Shown: in pieces, positions 18,161 to 24,308 of the stretch
How the letters are laid out: each line of letters begins with the position of its first letter
How positions within the stretch are numbered: position 1 is the stretch's first letter
Notes under the pieces: generated by a model
What the model was told of the DNA's origin: nothing
Seen by the model: the letters and a program-made list of their open reading frames with translations, nothing else
The model's database searches: none
Position numbers and translations under genes: made by a program
Assembly (NCBI GenBank): GCA_964404605.1
Contig: CAYOKT010000042.1
Span: forward strand, 1 to 24,308
Source of the DNA: CAYOKT01 sp964404605
Lineage (GTDB): Bacteria; Electryoneota; Electryoneia; Electryoneales; Electryoneaceae
Direction of reading: 5' to 3'
Length of the DNA: 24,308 nucleotides

Positions 18161-19665
18161 AGAAGGAGATCATCATCAACGCCGCCACCGCGGAGACCCG
18201 CATCGCCCTGCTCGAGGACGGGCATGTCGCCGAGCTTTTCGTCGAGCGCCCCGAAACCGAGCGCAATGTGGGCGATATCTACCTCGGGCGGGTGCGCAAG
18301 GTTCTGCAGGGCATCTCCGCCGCCTTCGTGGACATCGGCTGGGAACAGGACGCCTTCCTGCATTTCAATGATGTCAGCCGCCTGTACGAAGCGGACGGCG
18401 ATGAGAACGGCGTCGAGCGGGAGAAAGGGCTGCCGGCCGTCGTCCTGCAGACCGGGCAGGAGATGTTCGTCCAGGTGATCAAGGAGCCCATCGGGGGAAA
18501 GGGGCCGAGGGTCACCAGCCAGATTTCCCTCCCCGGCCGCTATGTCGTCCTCGTGCCGAACGAATCCTCGGTCGGGGTCTCGCGGAAGATCCGCGACAGC
18601 CGGGAGAAGCGCCGCCTGCGGAACCTGGCGCGCGATCTTCGCCCGGAGGGGTTCGGGCTCATCGTCCGAACCGTCGCCGAGGGCAAGGGGGAAGAGGAGA
18701 TCCGCCGCGACATCGAGAACCTCGTCGAGACCTGGCGCCGTGTGGACCGCAAGGCGGCCCGCCTTCAGCCCCCCGCGCAGGTCTACAAGGAGGTCTCCCT
18801 CGCCGGGAGCGTCCTCCGGGACCTGTTCGGTCCGGACATCGACCGCCTGATCGTCGATTCCCGCTCCCTGCACCGCGAGATCATTCGTTACCTCGAAACG
18901 GTTTCCCCCTCCCTGATCGATCGCGTCGAGCTGTACCGGGACAGCCTCCCGGTGTTCGACCATTTCCAGATCGAGTCGGAGATCGAGCGGGGCATCCGGC
19001 GGAAGGTGTGGCTGCAGGGCGGCGGGCACATCGTCATCGAGCACACGGAGGCGATGGTCACCATCGATGTCAACTCCGGGCGTTTCATCGGGCGCAGGAA
19101 CCACGAGGAGAACAGCCTGCGGGTGAACCTGCGCGCGGCGCGGGAGATCTGCCGTCAGCTCCGCCTGCGGGACATCGGGGGGATTATCGTCGTCGATTTC
19201 ATCGACATGCTGCAGGAGAAGAATCGCAAGAAGGTCTTCGATGAGATGCGGCGTGAACTGAAGCGCGATCGTGCGAAGATGGATGTCGCCCCCATCGGGC
19301 CCTTCGGCCTGCTGGTCCTGACCCGGCAGCGTGTCCGCCCGTCCCTGCTGTTCACCTTCAAGGAGCCCTGCCCCACCTGCCACGGCACCGGGATGGTGGA
19401 CTCGAAGGAGACGGTCGTCACCGAGTTGGAGCGCTGGATCAAGCGCTTCGTCAGCCGCACCGGCCAGAGACGACTGAAGCTGGTGGTTCACCCCGAGCTG
19501 GCGGAGTTTCTCACGGAAGGCGGCCTCCGGAGCCGGCTGAACCGGATCATGCTTCAGCACCGGGTTTTCATTCGCCTGCAACGAAACGCGGAAATGTCTC
19601 CCACGGTGTTCCGCGTGATCAGCTCCCGCCAGAAGCAGGATGTGACCGAGGAATATCGCCAGTAG
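18157..19665 (+). CDS. rng: Ribonuclease G (RNase E/G family)
   Basis: This 502-residue endoribonuclease processes rRNA and turns over mRNA by cutting single-stranded AU-rich sites from monophosphate 5' ends. An S1-like RNA-binding region is near residues 37-125 (NVGDIYLGRVRKVLQG). The catalytic metal residues are Asp304 in TIDVNSG and Asp347 in VVDFIDM. The zinc-link motif CPTCHGTG has Cys405 and Cys408, which hold the dimer together in the family. Length is close to E. coli RNase G (489) and there is no long RNase E scaffold tail. The ATG at 18157 overlaps the upstream stop, with gggaggg eight bases before it. In many bacteria this gene leads into rplU-rpmA; here the operon ends instead. 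Confidence 0.96.
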   Translation: MKKEIIINAATAETRIALLEDGHVAELFVERPETERNVGDIYLGRVRKVLQGISAAFVDIGWEQDAFLHFNDVSRLYEADGDENGVEREKGLPAVVLQTGQEMFVQVIKEPIGGKGPRVTSQISLPGRYVVLVPNESSVGVSRKIRDSREKRRLRNLARDLRPEGFGLIVRTVAEGKGEEEIRRDIENLVETWRRVDRKAARLQPPAQVYKEVSLAGSVLRDLFGPDIDRLIVDSRSLHREIIRYLETVSPSLIDRVELYRDSLPVFDHFQIESEIERGIRRKVWLQGGGHIVIEHTEAMVTIDVNSGRFIGRRNHEENSLRVNLRAAREICRQLRLRDIGGIIVVDFIDMLQEKNRKKVFDEMRRELKRDRAKMDVAPIGPFGLLVLTRQRVRPSLLFTFKEPCPTCHGTGMVDSKETVVTELERWIKRFVSRTGQRRLKLVVHPELAEFLTEGGLRSRLNRIMLQHRVFIRLQRNAEMSPTVFRVISSRQKQDVTEEYRQ

Positions 19666-19668
19666 CGG

Positions 19669-19687
19669 CTTTCCCGCGTGGGGAAAG
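19669..19687 (+). terminator. Hairpin after rng, weak terminator
   Basis: CTTTCCC (19669-19675) pairs perfectly with GGGAAAG (19681-19687) around a five-base loop. It starts three bases after the rng stop. It is followed by GGTTTG rather than a solid T run, so termination strength is uncertain. Confidence 0.4.
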
Positions 19688-19753
19688 GGTTTGAGCCCAT
19701 CCGGCCGAGGGAGGGATTGCCGCCGCGGCTTCTTATTGGGAGTGCGATGCGCC

Positions 19754-19783
19754 TTGACTCCTTTTGTGTCAATGCCGTAGCTT
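19754..19783 (+). promoter_or_regulatory. Sigma-70-type promoter of the metalloregulator gene
   Basis: TTGACT (19754-19759) and TAGCTT (19778-19783) are 18 bases apart. The predicted transcription start near 19790 falls at the edge of a palindromic operator. It leaves a leader of about 150 bases before the ATG at 19942. Confidence 0.65.
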
Positions 19784-19789
19784 GCAAAG

Positions 19790-19807
19790 GGTTAGGATAT
19801 CCTATCC
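19790..19807 (+). promoter_or_regulatory. DtxR/MntR-type operator palindrome
   Basis: The 18 bases GGTTAGGATATCCTATCC read almost identically on both strands, and the central 12 (TAGGATATCCTA, 19793-19804) form a perfect palindrome. TTAGG-type half-sites are characteristic of DtxR/IdeR boxes. The site begins six bases after the -10 element, over the likely transcription start, where a bound repressor would block initiation. This fits autoregulation by the protein encoded just downstream. Confidence 0.7.
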
Positions 19808-19822
19808 GTTAGATTCGGCAAA

Positions 19823-19837
19823 TAACCCGGCCGGTTA
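19823..19837 (+). promoter_or_regulatory. Second inverted repeat in the regulator leader
   Basis: TAACC and GGTTA flank CGGCC to form a 15-base inverted repeat, 16 bases after the first palindrome. Another GTTAG word lies between them at 19808-19812. It could be a weaker second operator or part of a leader hairpin. Confidence 0.35.
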
Positions 19838-19941
19838 GTCATTGGGGGCGTCGAATACCGGTGCTGTTCGGAAGGCGTAGCGCGCAGGGCCGTGTGGCCG
19901 GTCCGGAGGCGGACGGCAGGCGACCGCGCGAGGAGGACATG

Positions 19942-20406
19942 ATGCCACATCGACCCACGAAACGTGACTTGAGCCCCAACATGGAGGATTACCTCGAGAC
20001 CATCTATCTCCAGGGTCTCGAGGGGGTCCCGGCGAAGGTGAAGCATATCGCCGATGCGATGGGGGTCTCCAAGCCGTCGGTCACCGAAGCGCTGAGCGTG
20101 CTCCAGGATCGCGGGCTCGTGCGCCACCAGAAGTACGGAGACGTGGAGCTGACCGAACAGGGACGGAGCAAGGCGAGCGAGATCTACCATCGCCATCGCC
20201 TCTTCAAGCTGTTCTTCCAGGCTATCCTGGCGATGCCCGAGGATGAGGCGGAGGACAACGCCTGCAAGGTCGAGCACCTGGTGAGCGAGACCGCGGTGGA
20301 GCGCCTCGAAGCCCTGCTCGCCTTCCTGGAGAAGACGACGAGCAACGGCGGGCCGTACCGTCACATGATCCAGCATTTTCACCGGGAGTTGGCGGAGAAG
20401 GACTGA
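19942..20406 (+). CDS. DtxR/MntR-family metal-dependent transcriptional regulator
   Basis: This 154-residue regulator of Fe2+/Mn2+ homeostasis has an N-terminal winged helix (about 10-75; recognition helix near KPSVTEALSVLQDRG) and a metal-binding/dimerisation domain (about 76-150). By alignment from memory, Asp16 and Glu19 (MEDYLETIY) match MntR Asp8 and Glu11, and His85 matches MntR His77. CKVEH (Cys108, Glu111, His112) matches the Cys-x-x-Glu-His of iron-sensing DtxR rather than the Glu-x-x-Glu-His of MntR. The ligand set is thus mixed, and metal preference cannot be assigned. There is no SH3-like third domain. ATG 19942 is preferred because aggagg ends five bases before it; the adjacent ATG 19939 is also possible. 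No transporter gene is adjacent. The palindrome at its promoter argues for self-repression. Confidence 0.92.
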   Translation: MPHRPTKRDLSPNMEDYLETIYLQGLEGVPAKVKHIADAMGVSKPSVTEALSVLQDRGLVRHQKYGDVELTEQGRSKASEIYHRHRLFKLFFQAILAMPEDEAEDNACKVEHLVSETAVERLEALLAFLEKTTSNGGPYRHMIQHFHRELAEKD

Positions 20407-20471
20407 GCGAAGCGCGGAATGCGGGCGGGGCAGGGTGCTCTTTCCCCGCGGCATCGGGGAGATAAAGCAGC

Positions 20472-20498
20472 CGGGGCATGGTGATCATGCCCCGTTTT
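20472..20498 (+). terminator. Intrinsic terminator after the metalloregulator gene
   Basis: A perfect nine-base stem (20472-20480 with 20486-20494) closes a five-base loop and is followed by TTTT, then a C and more T. A second hairpin with arms GCGGGG (20425-20430) and CCCCGC (20444-20449) lies upstream. Since flgB converges from the right, the hairpin may also help stop minus-strand transcripts, though no T run is present in that direction. Confidence 0.8.
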
Positions 20499-20547
20499 CT
20501 TGTTTCATCTTGCCGCGTCAAGGCGACGGCGGCGCGTCCTCCAGGGA

Positions 20548-20988
20548 TCAGAGCGCCCGGCCGAGGATGGCGGATTTGATCATCCGGTAACGCTGTCCGA
20601 GCACCTTGGCGGCGGCGGTGAAGTGGATCTGGTTGGTCGCCATCCGCGCCATCTCCACGTCGATGTCCACGTTGTTCACGCCGTTGTAGAAGCGCGGGGT
20701 GTCAGCGTTGCTGATCCGGGGCGTGACCGCCTCGAGCCTGCGCAGGCCCGCGCGGACGGGAATATGGTCCGGGTGAGTGCGAACCATGCCGCGGGAGTTC
20801 TGGTCCAGCGCCTTCCGGAGCTCGTCCTCGAACTCCACCTTCTTGGCGACGTAGTTGGGCGTCTCCGCGTTGGCGATGTTCGCGGCGAACGCCTTCTGCC
20901 GCAGGGCGTAGGCATCCAGCCCCTTCTTCAGCGAAATCATCCCGTCCGGGCGACGGAAGAGGAATTCGTACACCTTGTTTTCGGGCAT
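20548..20988 (-). CDS. flgB: Flagellar basal-body rod protein FlgB
   Basis: This 146-residue proximal-rod subunit of the flagellar basal body assembles between the MS ring and distal rod after export by the flagellar type III apparatus. The N-terminal rod motif is ALRQKAFAANIANAETPNYV (Asn-Ile-Ala-Asn at 37-40). The C-terminal part, NNVDIDVEMARMATNQ followed by YRMIKSAILGR, is the characteristic FlgB ending. Length is slightly above the usual 130-140. The ATG has aaggag seven bases upstream. It stands alone: flgC and fliE, which normally follow, are not downstream, where a convergent regulator gene lies instead. A near-consensus sigma-54 element sits 27 bases before the start codon. Confidence 0.93.
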   Translation of the reverse strand: MPENKVYEFLFRRPDGMISLKKGLDAYALRQKAFAANIANAETPNYVAKKVEFEDELRKALDQNSRGMVRTHPDHIPVRAGLRRLEAVTPRISNADTPRFYNGVNNVDIDVEMARMATNQIHFTAAAKVLGQRYRMIKSAILGRAL

Positions 20989-21014
20989 GGGCGTTCTCCT
21001 TCGCAGGAACGATG

Positions 21015-21029
21015 TGCAACTCCCGTGCC
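21015..21029 (-). promoter_or_regulatory. Sigma-54 (-24/-12) promoter of flgB
   Basis: On the minus strand the sequence is GGCACGGGAGTTGCA, matching the sigma-54 consensus GGCACG, four bases, TTGCA/T at every defined position. The GC of the -12 element (21017-21016) predicts a start near 21004, four bases ahead of the flgB ribosome site. Sigma-54 control of rod and hook genes is well established in many flagellated bacteria. Enhancer sites for an activator were not identified. Confidence 0.8.
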
Positions 21030-21186
21030 TTTTTTCTCCGCGTGGGTTCTTGTGGACGCCGCCGCCGGGCCAGCCGGAAAGAGCAAAGGTATTCCATTGA
21101 TAACATTAGGGATAGAAACGGGGAGGGGGAGGAGCGGGAGCGGCTATTTACCCCCTGGAGAGCGGGGATGCATCATCCGGGTGGGC

Positions 21187-21218
21187 AAAAAACGCCGGGG
21201 CGGTGATCCGCCCCGGCG
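21187..21218 (-). terminator. Strong intrinsic terminator of the 76-residue protein gene
   Basis: On the minus strand an 11-base perfect GC stem (21218-21208 with 21203-21193) closes a four-base loop and is followed by six T (21192-21187). It lies about 57 bases after the stop of the small gene and insulates flgB from it. Confidence 0.9.
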
Positions 21219-21274
21219 AGCATTTCCCTGCGGTCGGGAGTGATCCAGTGGATCGATTCAGGTGAACCGGTCCA

Positions 21275-21505
21275 CTACTCCTTCTTCGCCGCCTTGCGCC
21301 TTCTCGGACCACGGCGGCGATCCTTCTTCGACTTCTTCATCTCGGCCAGACGGTTGTTCAATTCATCGGGATCGAACATGTAAACCATGCTGTCACCCTT
21401 CCCGCTGGAGAAGAAGGCGATATCGAGTCGCTTGACCATCTTGCGGACCTGAAACACATCGAGGCCCATATCCGCCGCATACTTCCGATCGCTGACGTGC
21501 GCCAT
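21275..21505 (-). CDS. Small basic HTH-like protein of unknown function
   Basis: This is a 76-residue protein I cannot assign to a named family. Residues 4-30 (VSDRKYAADMGLDVFQVRKM and on) have the pattern of a helix-turn-helix of the MerR/excisionase type. The middle (about 31-50, FFSSGKGDSMVYMFDPDELN) could be the beta wing with a following helix. The last 20 residues are almost wholly Lys/Arg/Ala, a tail suited to nucleic-acid binding. The gene is surely real: ATG at 21505 is preceded by aaggagg with five bases spacing, a sigma-70-type promoter lies about 50 bases upstream, and a strong terminator follows. It is a monocistronic unit. A DNA-binding or nucleoid-associated role is inferred only. 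Confidence 0.75.
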   Translation of the reverse strand: MAHVSDRKYAADMGLDVFQVRKMVKRLDIAFFSSGKGDSMVYMFDPDELNNRLAEMKKSKKDRRRGPRRRKAAKKE

Positions 21506-21560
21506 CTCTTCCTCCTTTTTTCATGATAGGCTTCGTGAAGCAAGAATAATGGATGCAACG

Positions 21561-21589
21561 AATATAATCTAAGAGAGTCCGGAAGGCAA
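21561..21589 (-). promoter_or_regulatory. Sigma-70-type promoter of the small HTH-like gene
   Basis: On the minus strand TTGCCT (21589-21584) and TATATT (21566-21561) are 17 bases apart. The predicted start near 21554 gives a leader of about 50 bases, which contains a small GCTT/AAGC hairpin ahead of the ribosome site. Confidence 0.65.
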
Positions 21590-21934
21590 GTAACAAAACG
21601 CGAGAGATCCCCTTGGAATCTCTTCGACAAAACGTGTTCAAAAGCGAACCGCGCCCTCTTCGCGTGCAGTCCGCAACCTCGGGTGTGAAACGGGTTGGAG
21701 TCCGCTGGAAGTGGCTTTCCGCAAAAAAACACGGTGAAAACCGGAACAACTCAGCAGTACTCCACATTATTATTTACATTATTGTAATCCAATGACGGGG
21801 AATCACGCGGCTCGCGGTGGCGCGCGTCTCGAGCGGTGACCCGGGTGAAGAGGAGGGTAGGGGCGGATTTTTCTCCGTAGTTTCCGGGGTGTCGGTGTCG
21901 ATGATGTGACAGGCAGGAGAGGTCGGGAACGCTC
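21590..21934. other. Intergenic region, AT-rich in its first part, no gene seen
   Basis: About 345 bases separate the small HTH-like gene promoter from the acyltransferase start. The part up to about 21800 is visibly AT-richer than the rest of the window and includes a TTACA-TTAT-TGTAA inverted repeat (21774-21787). Open frames here are short, lack ribosome sites and resemble no protein. I found no convincing plus-strand promoter for the acyltransferase. Confidence 0.5.
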
Positions 21935-22687
21935 ATGTCCGCTGGAGAGGGTGACAGGGAAAAGCGGAGGGAGGAGCCGGCCCGGGGTCTCGGCGGCGCT
22001 TTCGTGCCGGAGCAGCCGGCGGGTATCTGGGCGAGGTGGCTGCCGCCGCTGGTCGGCGCCGTCGTTCCGCCCCTGATACGCGCCTGGGGTCGGACCCTGT
22101 CGCTGGAACTCGCCGGACTCGAGCACCTGCGCGCGGCGCGGAGGACCGGCCCCGTGATCTTCGCCGTGTGGCACGGGCGGATCTCCCTCCCGATCTATGT
22201 CCTGCGCAAGCTCGACTTCGACGCTCTCGTCAGCCCGGTGTGGGAGGCGGAGTTGATCGCGCGGCTGCTGCATGGCATGGGCTACGGGTTGATCCGCGCC
22301 TCCGACCTCTACCATCCCGCGCGGGGCGCTCTCGCCTGTGTCCGTTCCCTGCGGCGGGGGCGCAGCCTCGCCGTGGTGGTCGACGGGCCGGAAGGCCCGC
22401 CGCACGTCGTCAAGCCGGGGGTGGTTGCCATCGCGGCGCTCTCCGGGCGGCCGATCCTCCCGATGCTCGGCGTCGGCGAGCGCACATGGCGCCTGCCGAC
22501 CTGGGACAGCCACCAGGTTCCCCACCCGTTCCGAAGGGCCGTGTTCGGCTTCGGACCGCCCCTCGAGGTGCCCCGGCGCCTGGCGAAGGGAGAGATGGAG
22601 AGCTGGACGCGTCGGGTCGGGGAGGCGCTGCGGGCTCTCGATGCCGACCTGCGGGAGCGTATCGGGGCCGGGGGGCCGGACGGGTGA
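21935..22687 (+). CDS. DUF374 lysophospholipid acyltransferase-like protein, divergent
   Basis: This 250-residue protein is related to COG2121/DUF374 acyltransferases, which act on membrane lipids or lipid A-like acceptors at the inner membrane. Family features: FAVWHGRISLPIY with His80, ELIARLLHGMGYGLIR (about 106-121), DGPEGPPHVVKPG (150-162) and an LSGRPILPM segment. Several signature words are altered from the usual forms as I recall them: SRHRDGE reads SPVWEAE, RGSS reads RASD, and DGPRGP reads DGPEGP. It may therefore have a shifted substrate. A hydrophilic 30-residue N-terminal extension precedes one hydrophobic stretch (about 36-50). The ATG at 21935 has aggagagg upstream (12-base spacing) and gggaa closer. 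It is 28 bases ahead of the recombinase gene. Confidence 0.85.
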   Translation: MSAGEGDREKRREEPARGLGGAFVPEQPAGIWARWLPPLVGAVVPPLIRAWGRTLSLELAGLEHLRAARRTGPVIFAVWHGRISLPIYVLRKLDFDALVSPVWEAELIARLLHGMGYGLIRASDLYHPARGALACVRSLRRGRSLAVVVDGPEGPPHVVKPGVVAIAALSGRPILPMLGVGERTWRLPTWDSHQVPHPFRRAVFGFGPPLEVPRRLAKGEMESWTRRVGEALRALDADLRERIGAGGPDG

Positions 22688-22715
22688 CGGCGCCGGCGGC
22701 GGGCGGAGTGGGAGA

Positions 22716-23615
22716 ATGAACGCGGAACTCGAAGAGTACCTCGCCCACCTGCGGCTGGAGAGAGCGCGCAGCGCGAACACGGTGGAGGGTTATCGCCGCG
22801 ACCTGGAGCGCTACCTGGCGGACCTTCGCGAAGCGGGGGTGCGTTCCCTCGCGGATGTCGGCCGCGGGGAGGTGCTGAAACACCTGAAGCGGTTGCGGGA
22901 GCTCGGGCTGGCCGAGTCCTCGCTGGCCCGCGCCGCGAGCGCGATTCGCGGTTTCCATCGCTTTCTCCACCGCGAGGGTCTCCTGGCGAACGACCCCGCC
23001 GCGATGCTTTCCGCCCCCCGGCCGGCGCGAAAGCTCCCCGACTACCTGAGCGTGGAGGATGCCGCCCGCCTCGTGGAGGCGCCCGACACCTCGACGCCCC
23101 TGGGGGTGCGTGACCGGGCGATGTTCGAGCTTCTCTGGGCCTGCGGGCTGCGCGTCGGCGAGCTGGTCGCCCTCACCCTGCCGGACGCCCTCTGGGACCA
23201 GGCGCTGCTGCGCGTGTTCGGGAAGGGGGCGAAGGAGCGCCTGGTGCCGGTGGGCGCTGCGGCGATCCACTGGGTCCGCGACCGTTACCTGCGGGAGGGG
23301 ATCCGCGCGGGTCTTGCGGGCGGGCGCGGACTGGACGATGGGCGCCTGTTCCTCTCCGTGCGCGGCCGGCCGTTGACCCGGCAACGCGTCTGGCAGTTGT
23401 TGAAATCCTACGCCGCGCCGCTGAAACTGCGGGTGGAGGTCACCCCGCACGTGTTCCGCCACACGTTCGCGACCCATCTCGTCAACGCCGGGGCGGACCT
23501 GCGCGCCGTGCAGGAGATGCTCGGGCACGCAGACATCGCGACCACGCAGATCTACACCCACCTCGAGCGGGATTTCCTGAGGGAGGTCCACCGCAGTTTC
23601 CACCCGCGGGGGTAA
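22716..23615 (+). CDS. xerD: Tyrosine recombinase, XerD-like
   Basis: This 299-residue site-specific recombinase should resolve chromosome dimers at dif with a partner Xer protein. An N-terminal SAM-like core-binding domain (about 1-90) is followed by the catalytic domain (about 108-290) with the full set Arg146, Lys170, His245, Arg248, His271 and nucleophile Tyr280. Words such as VTPHVFRHTFATHLVNAGAD, LGHADIATTQIYTHLE and the ending HRSFHPRG resemble XerD more than XerC, and the length is the Xer norm. The ATG at 22716 is chosen by its ggag site seven bases upstream; the open frame extends earlier but only across the acyltransferase gene. It is probably co-transcribed with that gene. No phage or integron genes are near, which favours a housekeeping Xer. 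Confidence 0.93.
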   Translation: MNAELEEYLAHLRLERARSANTVEGYRRDLERYLADLREAGVRSLADVGRGEVLKHLKRLRELGLAESSLARAASAIRGFHRFLHREGLLANDPAAMLSAPRPARKLPDYLSVEDAARLVEAPDTSTPLGVRDRAMFELLWACGLRVGELVALTLPDALWDQALLRVFGKGAKERLVPVGAAAIHWVRDRYLREGIRAGLAGGRGLDDGRLFLSVRGRPLTRQRVWQLLKSYAAPLKLRVEVTPHVFRHTFATHLVNAGADLRAVQEMLGHADIATTQIYTHLERDFLREVHRSFHPRG

Positions 23616-23694
23616 ACGGTCACGGCGGACGGGAGAGAACGGCTGGTTTTACGGGCGGTCAGGGTCCGTCGGCGGACTGCCGCGCGGCGGCCCT

Positions 23695-24308
23695 CTAATC
23701 GGTGATCACGCGGGGCTGGACCAGGTAGACGGCCAGGTTTTCGTTGAACCCGCTCACCCGGACGCGAATGGAGTCGATTTCGCTGCCGCTGATCCGCCAG
23801 GCGTTGTCGTACACCTGCAGGAGATACCCGTCGCCGGGCATGGTGTAGTTCCCGTTTCCCCCGGTCAGGTTGGTCCAGTCCTCGTAGCCGAAGGCTGTCA
23901 TCCCCCAACCGAGGGTCTCGACGAAGAGCGCGCGGGTTTCGGCCTCCCCCTCGAAGGCGAGGTCGAAGTGCAGGCTGGCGGAGGCGATGTGGCGCGTGTC
24001 GATCGGCCGGCTGCTGTAATTCACGTCGCCGGTTCCCTCGAGGACGACGGTGTCGCCGTGCAAGGTGACCGTGTCACGCCAGCGCGCCGGGTCGGTGCCG
24101 TCCCACACCGTCACACCGGGGTCGATCACCGTGCTGGTGTCGCCGTCGCCGTTCCCGCCGCCCGTGCCCGGGGGCGGGGTGGGCGACTGTTCGCTGCAAC
24201 CGGCGAGCCCGGCGGCGAGCCAGAGCGCGGCGAGGAGCAGGGGGAGTGCCCGCGGAACCCTGCCGGATGCCCGGCGTCCGCCTGCCCAACCGGTCCGGGG
24301 CGTGCAGG
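23695..24308 (-). CDS. Lipoprotein with beta-rich domain, 5' end outside window
   Basis: Reading from the right edge, the frame has no start codon before the hydrophobic signal, so the gene begins beyond 24308. The visible part starts with basic residues (GRRASGRVPR), a Leu/Ala core (ALPLLLAALWLAAG) and a perfect lipobox LAGC; the lipidated Cys is the codon at 24198-24196. A Pro/Gly/Asp linker (SEQSPTPPPGTGGGNGDGD) follows, then about 145 residues rich in beta-strand patterns and Trp/Tyr/Asn (TRHIASASLHFDLAFEGEAE, GYLLQVYDNAWRISG, IRVRVSGF), perhaps a jelly-roll or carbohydrate-binding-like fold. The stop is TAG at 23697-23695, convergent with xerD. I recognise no named family. A frame at 24074-24289 on this strand is a shadow. 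Confidence 0.85.
   Translation of the reverse strand, partial: CTPRTGWAGGRRASGRVPRALPLLLAALWLAAGLAGCSEQSPTPPPGTGGGNGDGDTSTVIDPGVTVWDGTDPARWRDTVTLHGDTVVLEGTGDVNYSSRPIDTRHIASASLHFDLAFEGEAETRALFVETLGWGMTAFGYEDWTNLTGGNGNYTMPGDGYLLQVYDNAWRISGSEIDSIRVRVSGFNENLAVYLVQPRVITD

Noticed and set aside
19861..19938. GTG 19861 as start of the metalloregulator
   Set aside because: No ribosome site, and the added residues do not fit the family; aggagg precedes the ATG pair at 19939/19942.
21764..21792. Possible minus-strand promoter TTGGAT-17-TAATGT
   Set aside because: The hexamers are weak, the region is AT-rich so chance matches are likely, and no transcript product is evident apart from the gene that already has a better promoter.
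21613..21795. 60-codon plus-strand frame in the AT-rich spacer
   Set aside because: No ribosome site, no domain pattern, and a hydrophobic tail arising from simple AT-rich sequence.
24074..24289. 71-codon minus-strand frame near the right edge
   Set aside because: It is out of frame with the lipoprotein, whose signal peptide and lipobox occupy the same bases; composition is Arg/Pro-rich shadow.

Overview
The window is GC-rich, densely coded bacterial chromosome with 21 supportable protein genes and no rRNA, tRNA, CRISPR array or insertion sequence that I can see. It looks like a diderm (Gram-negative type) bacterium: there is a TolQ/ExbD/TonB-like envelope motor, two lipoproteins with clear lipoboxes, LysM proteins, a flagellar rod gene and a sigma-54 promoter. 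The AgmX/PglI-type TonB protein behind ExbB-ExbD-ExbD recalls myxobacteria and several uncultivated phyla (Krumholzibacteriota, Eisenbacteria or Latescibacterota-like). That placement is an inference of low confidence.

Region 1 (2-7132) is an envelope energy-transduction locus. It holds a very large TPR protein cut by the left edge, a small secreted protein, an ExbB/TolQ channel, two different ExbD/TolR proteins and a TonB-like AgmX/PglI protein, closed by a strong intrinsic terminator. A sigma-70-type promoter sits over the end of the small gene, so the motor genes can be transcribed separately from the TPR gene. The first ExbD has Asn where the proton-carrying Asp is expected, and the channel lacks the usual third-helix Glu.

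Region 2 (7152-19665) is mostly housekeeping: aspS, then a promoter-led pair (coiled-coil lipoprotein and double-LysM protein), then a tight cluster phoH - HD phosphodiesterase (PgpH/YqfF type) - ybeY - CNNM/CorC protein - radical SAM/DUF2344 fusion - RNase G. Several joints are stop/start overlaps, which indicates operonic expression and a theme of RNA maturation and envelope or second-messenger homeostasis.

Region 3 (19666-21600) is regulatory and accessory. A DtxR/MntR-family metalloregulator has a palindromic operator at its own promoter. Facing it is a lone flgB with a near-consensus sigma-54 promoter, then a free-standing 76-residue basic protein gene with its own promoter, ribosome binding site and terminator. 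About 430 bases without a gene follow; their first part is clearly AT-richer than the rest.

Region 4 (21935-24308) holds a divergent DUF374 acyltransferase and a XerD-like recombinase on the plus strand. They converge on a lipoprotein gene that runs off the right edge on the minus strand; its start codon lies outside the window.
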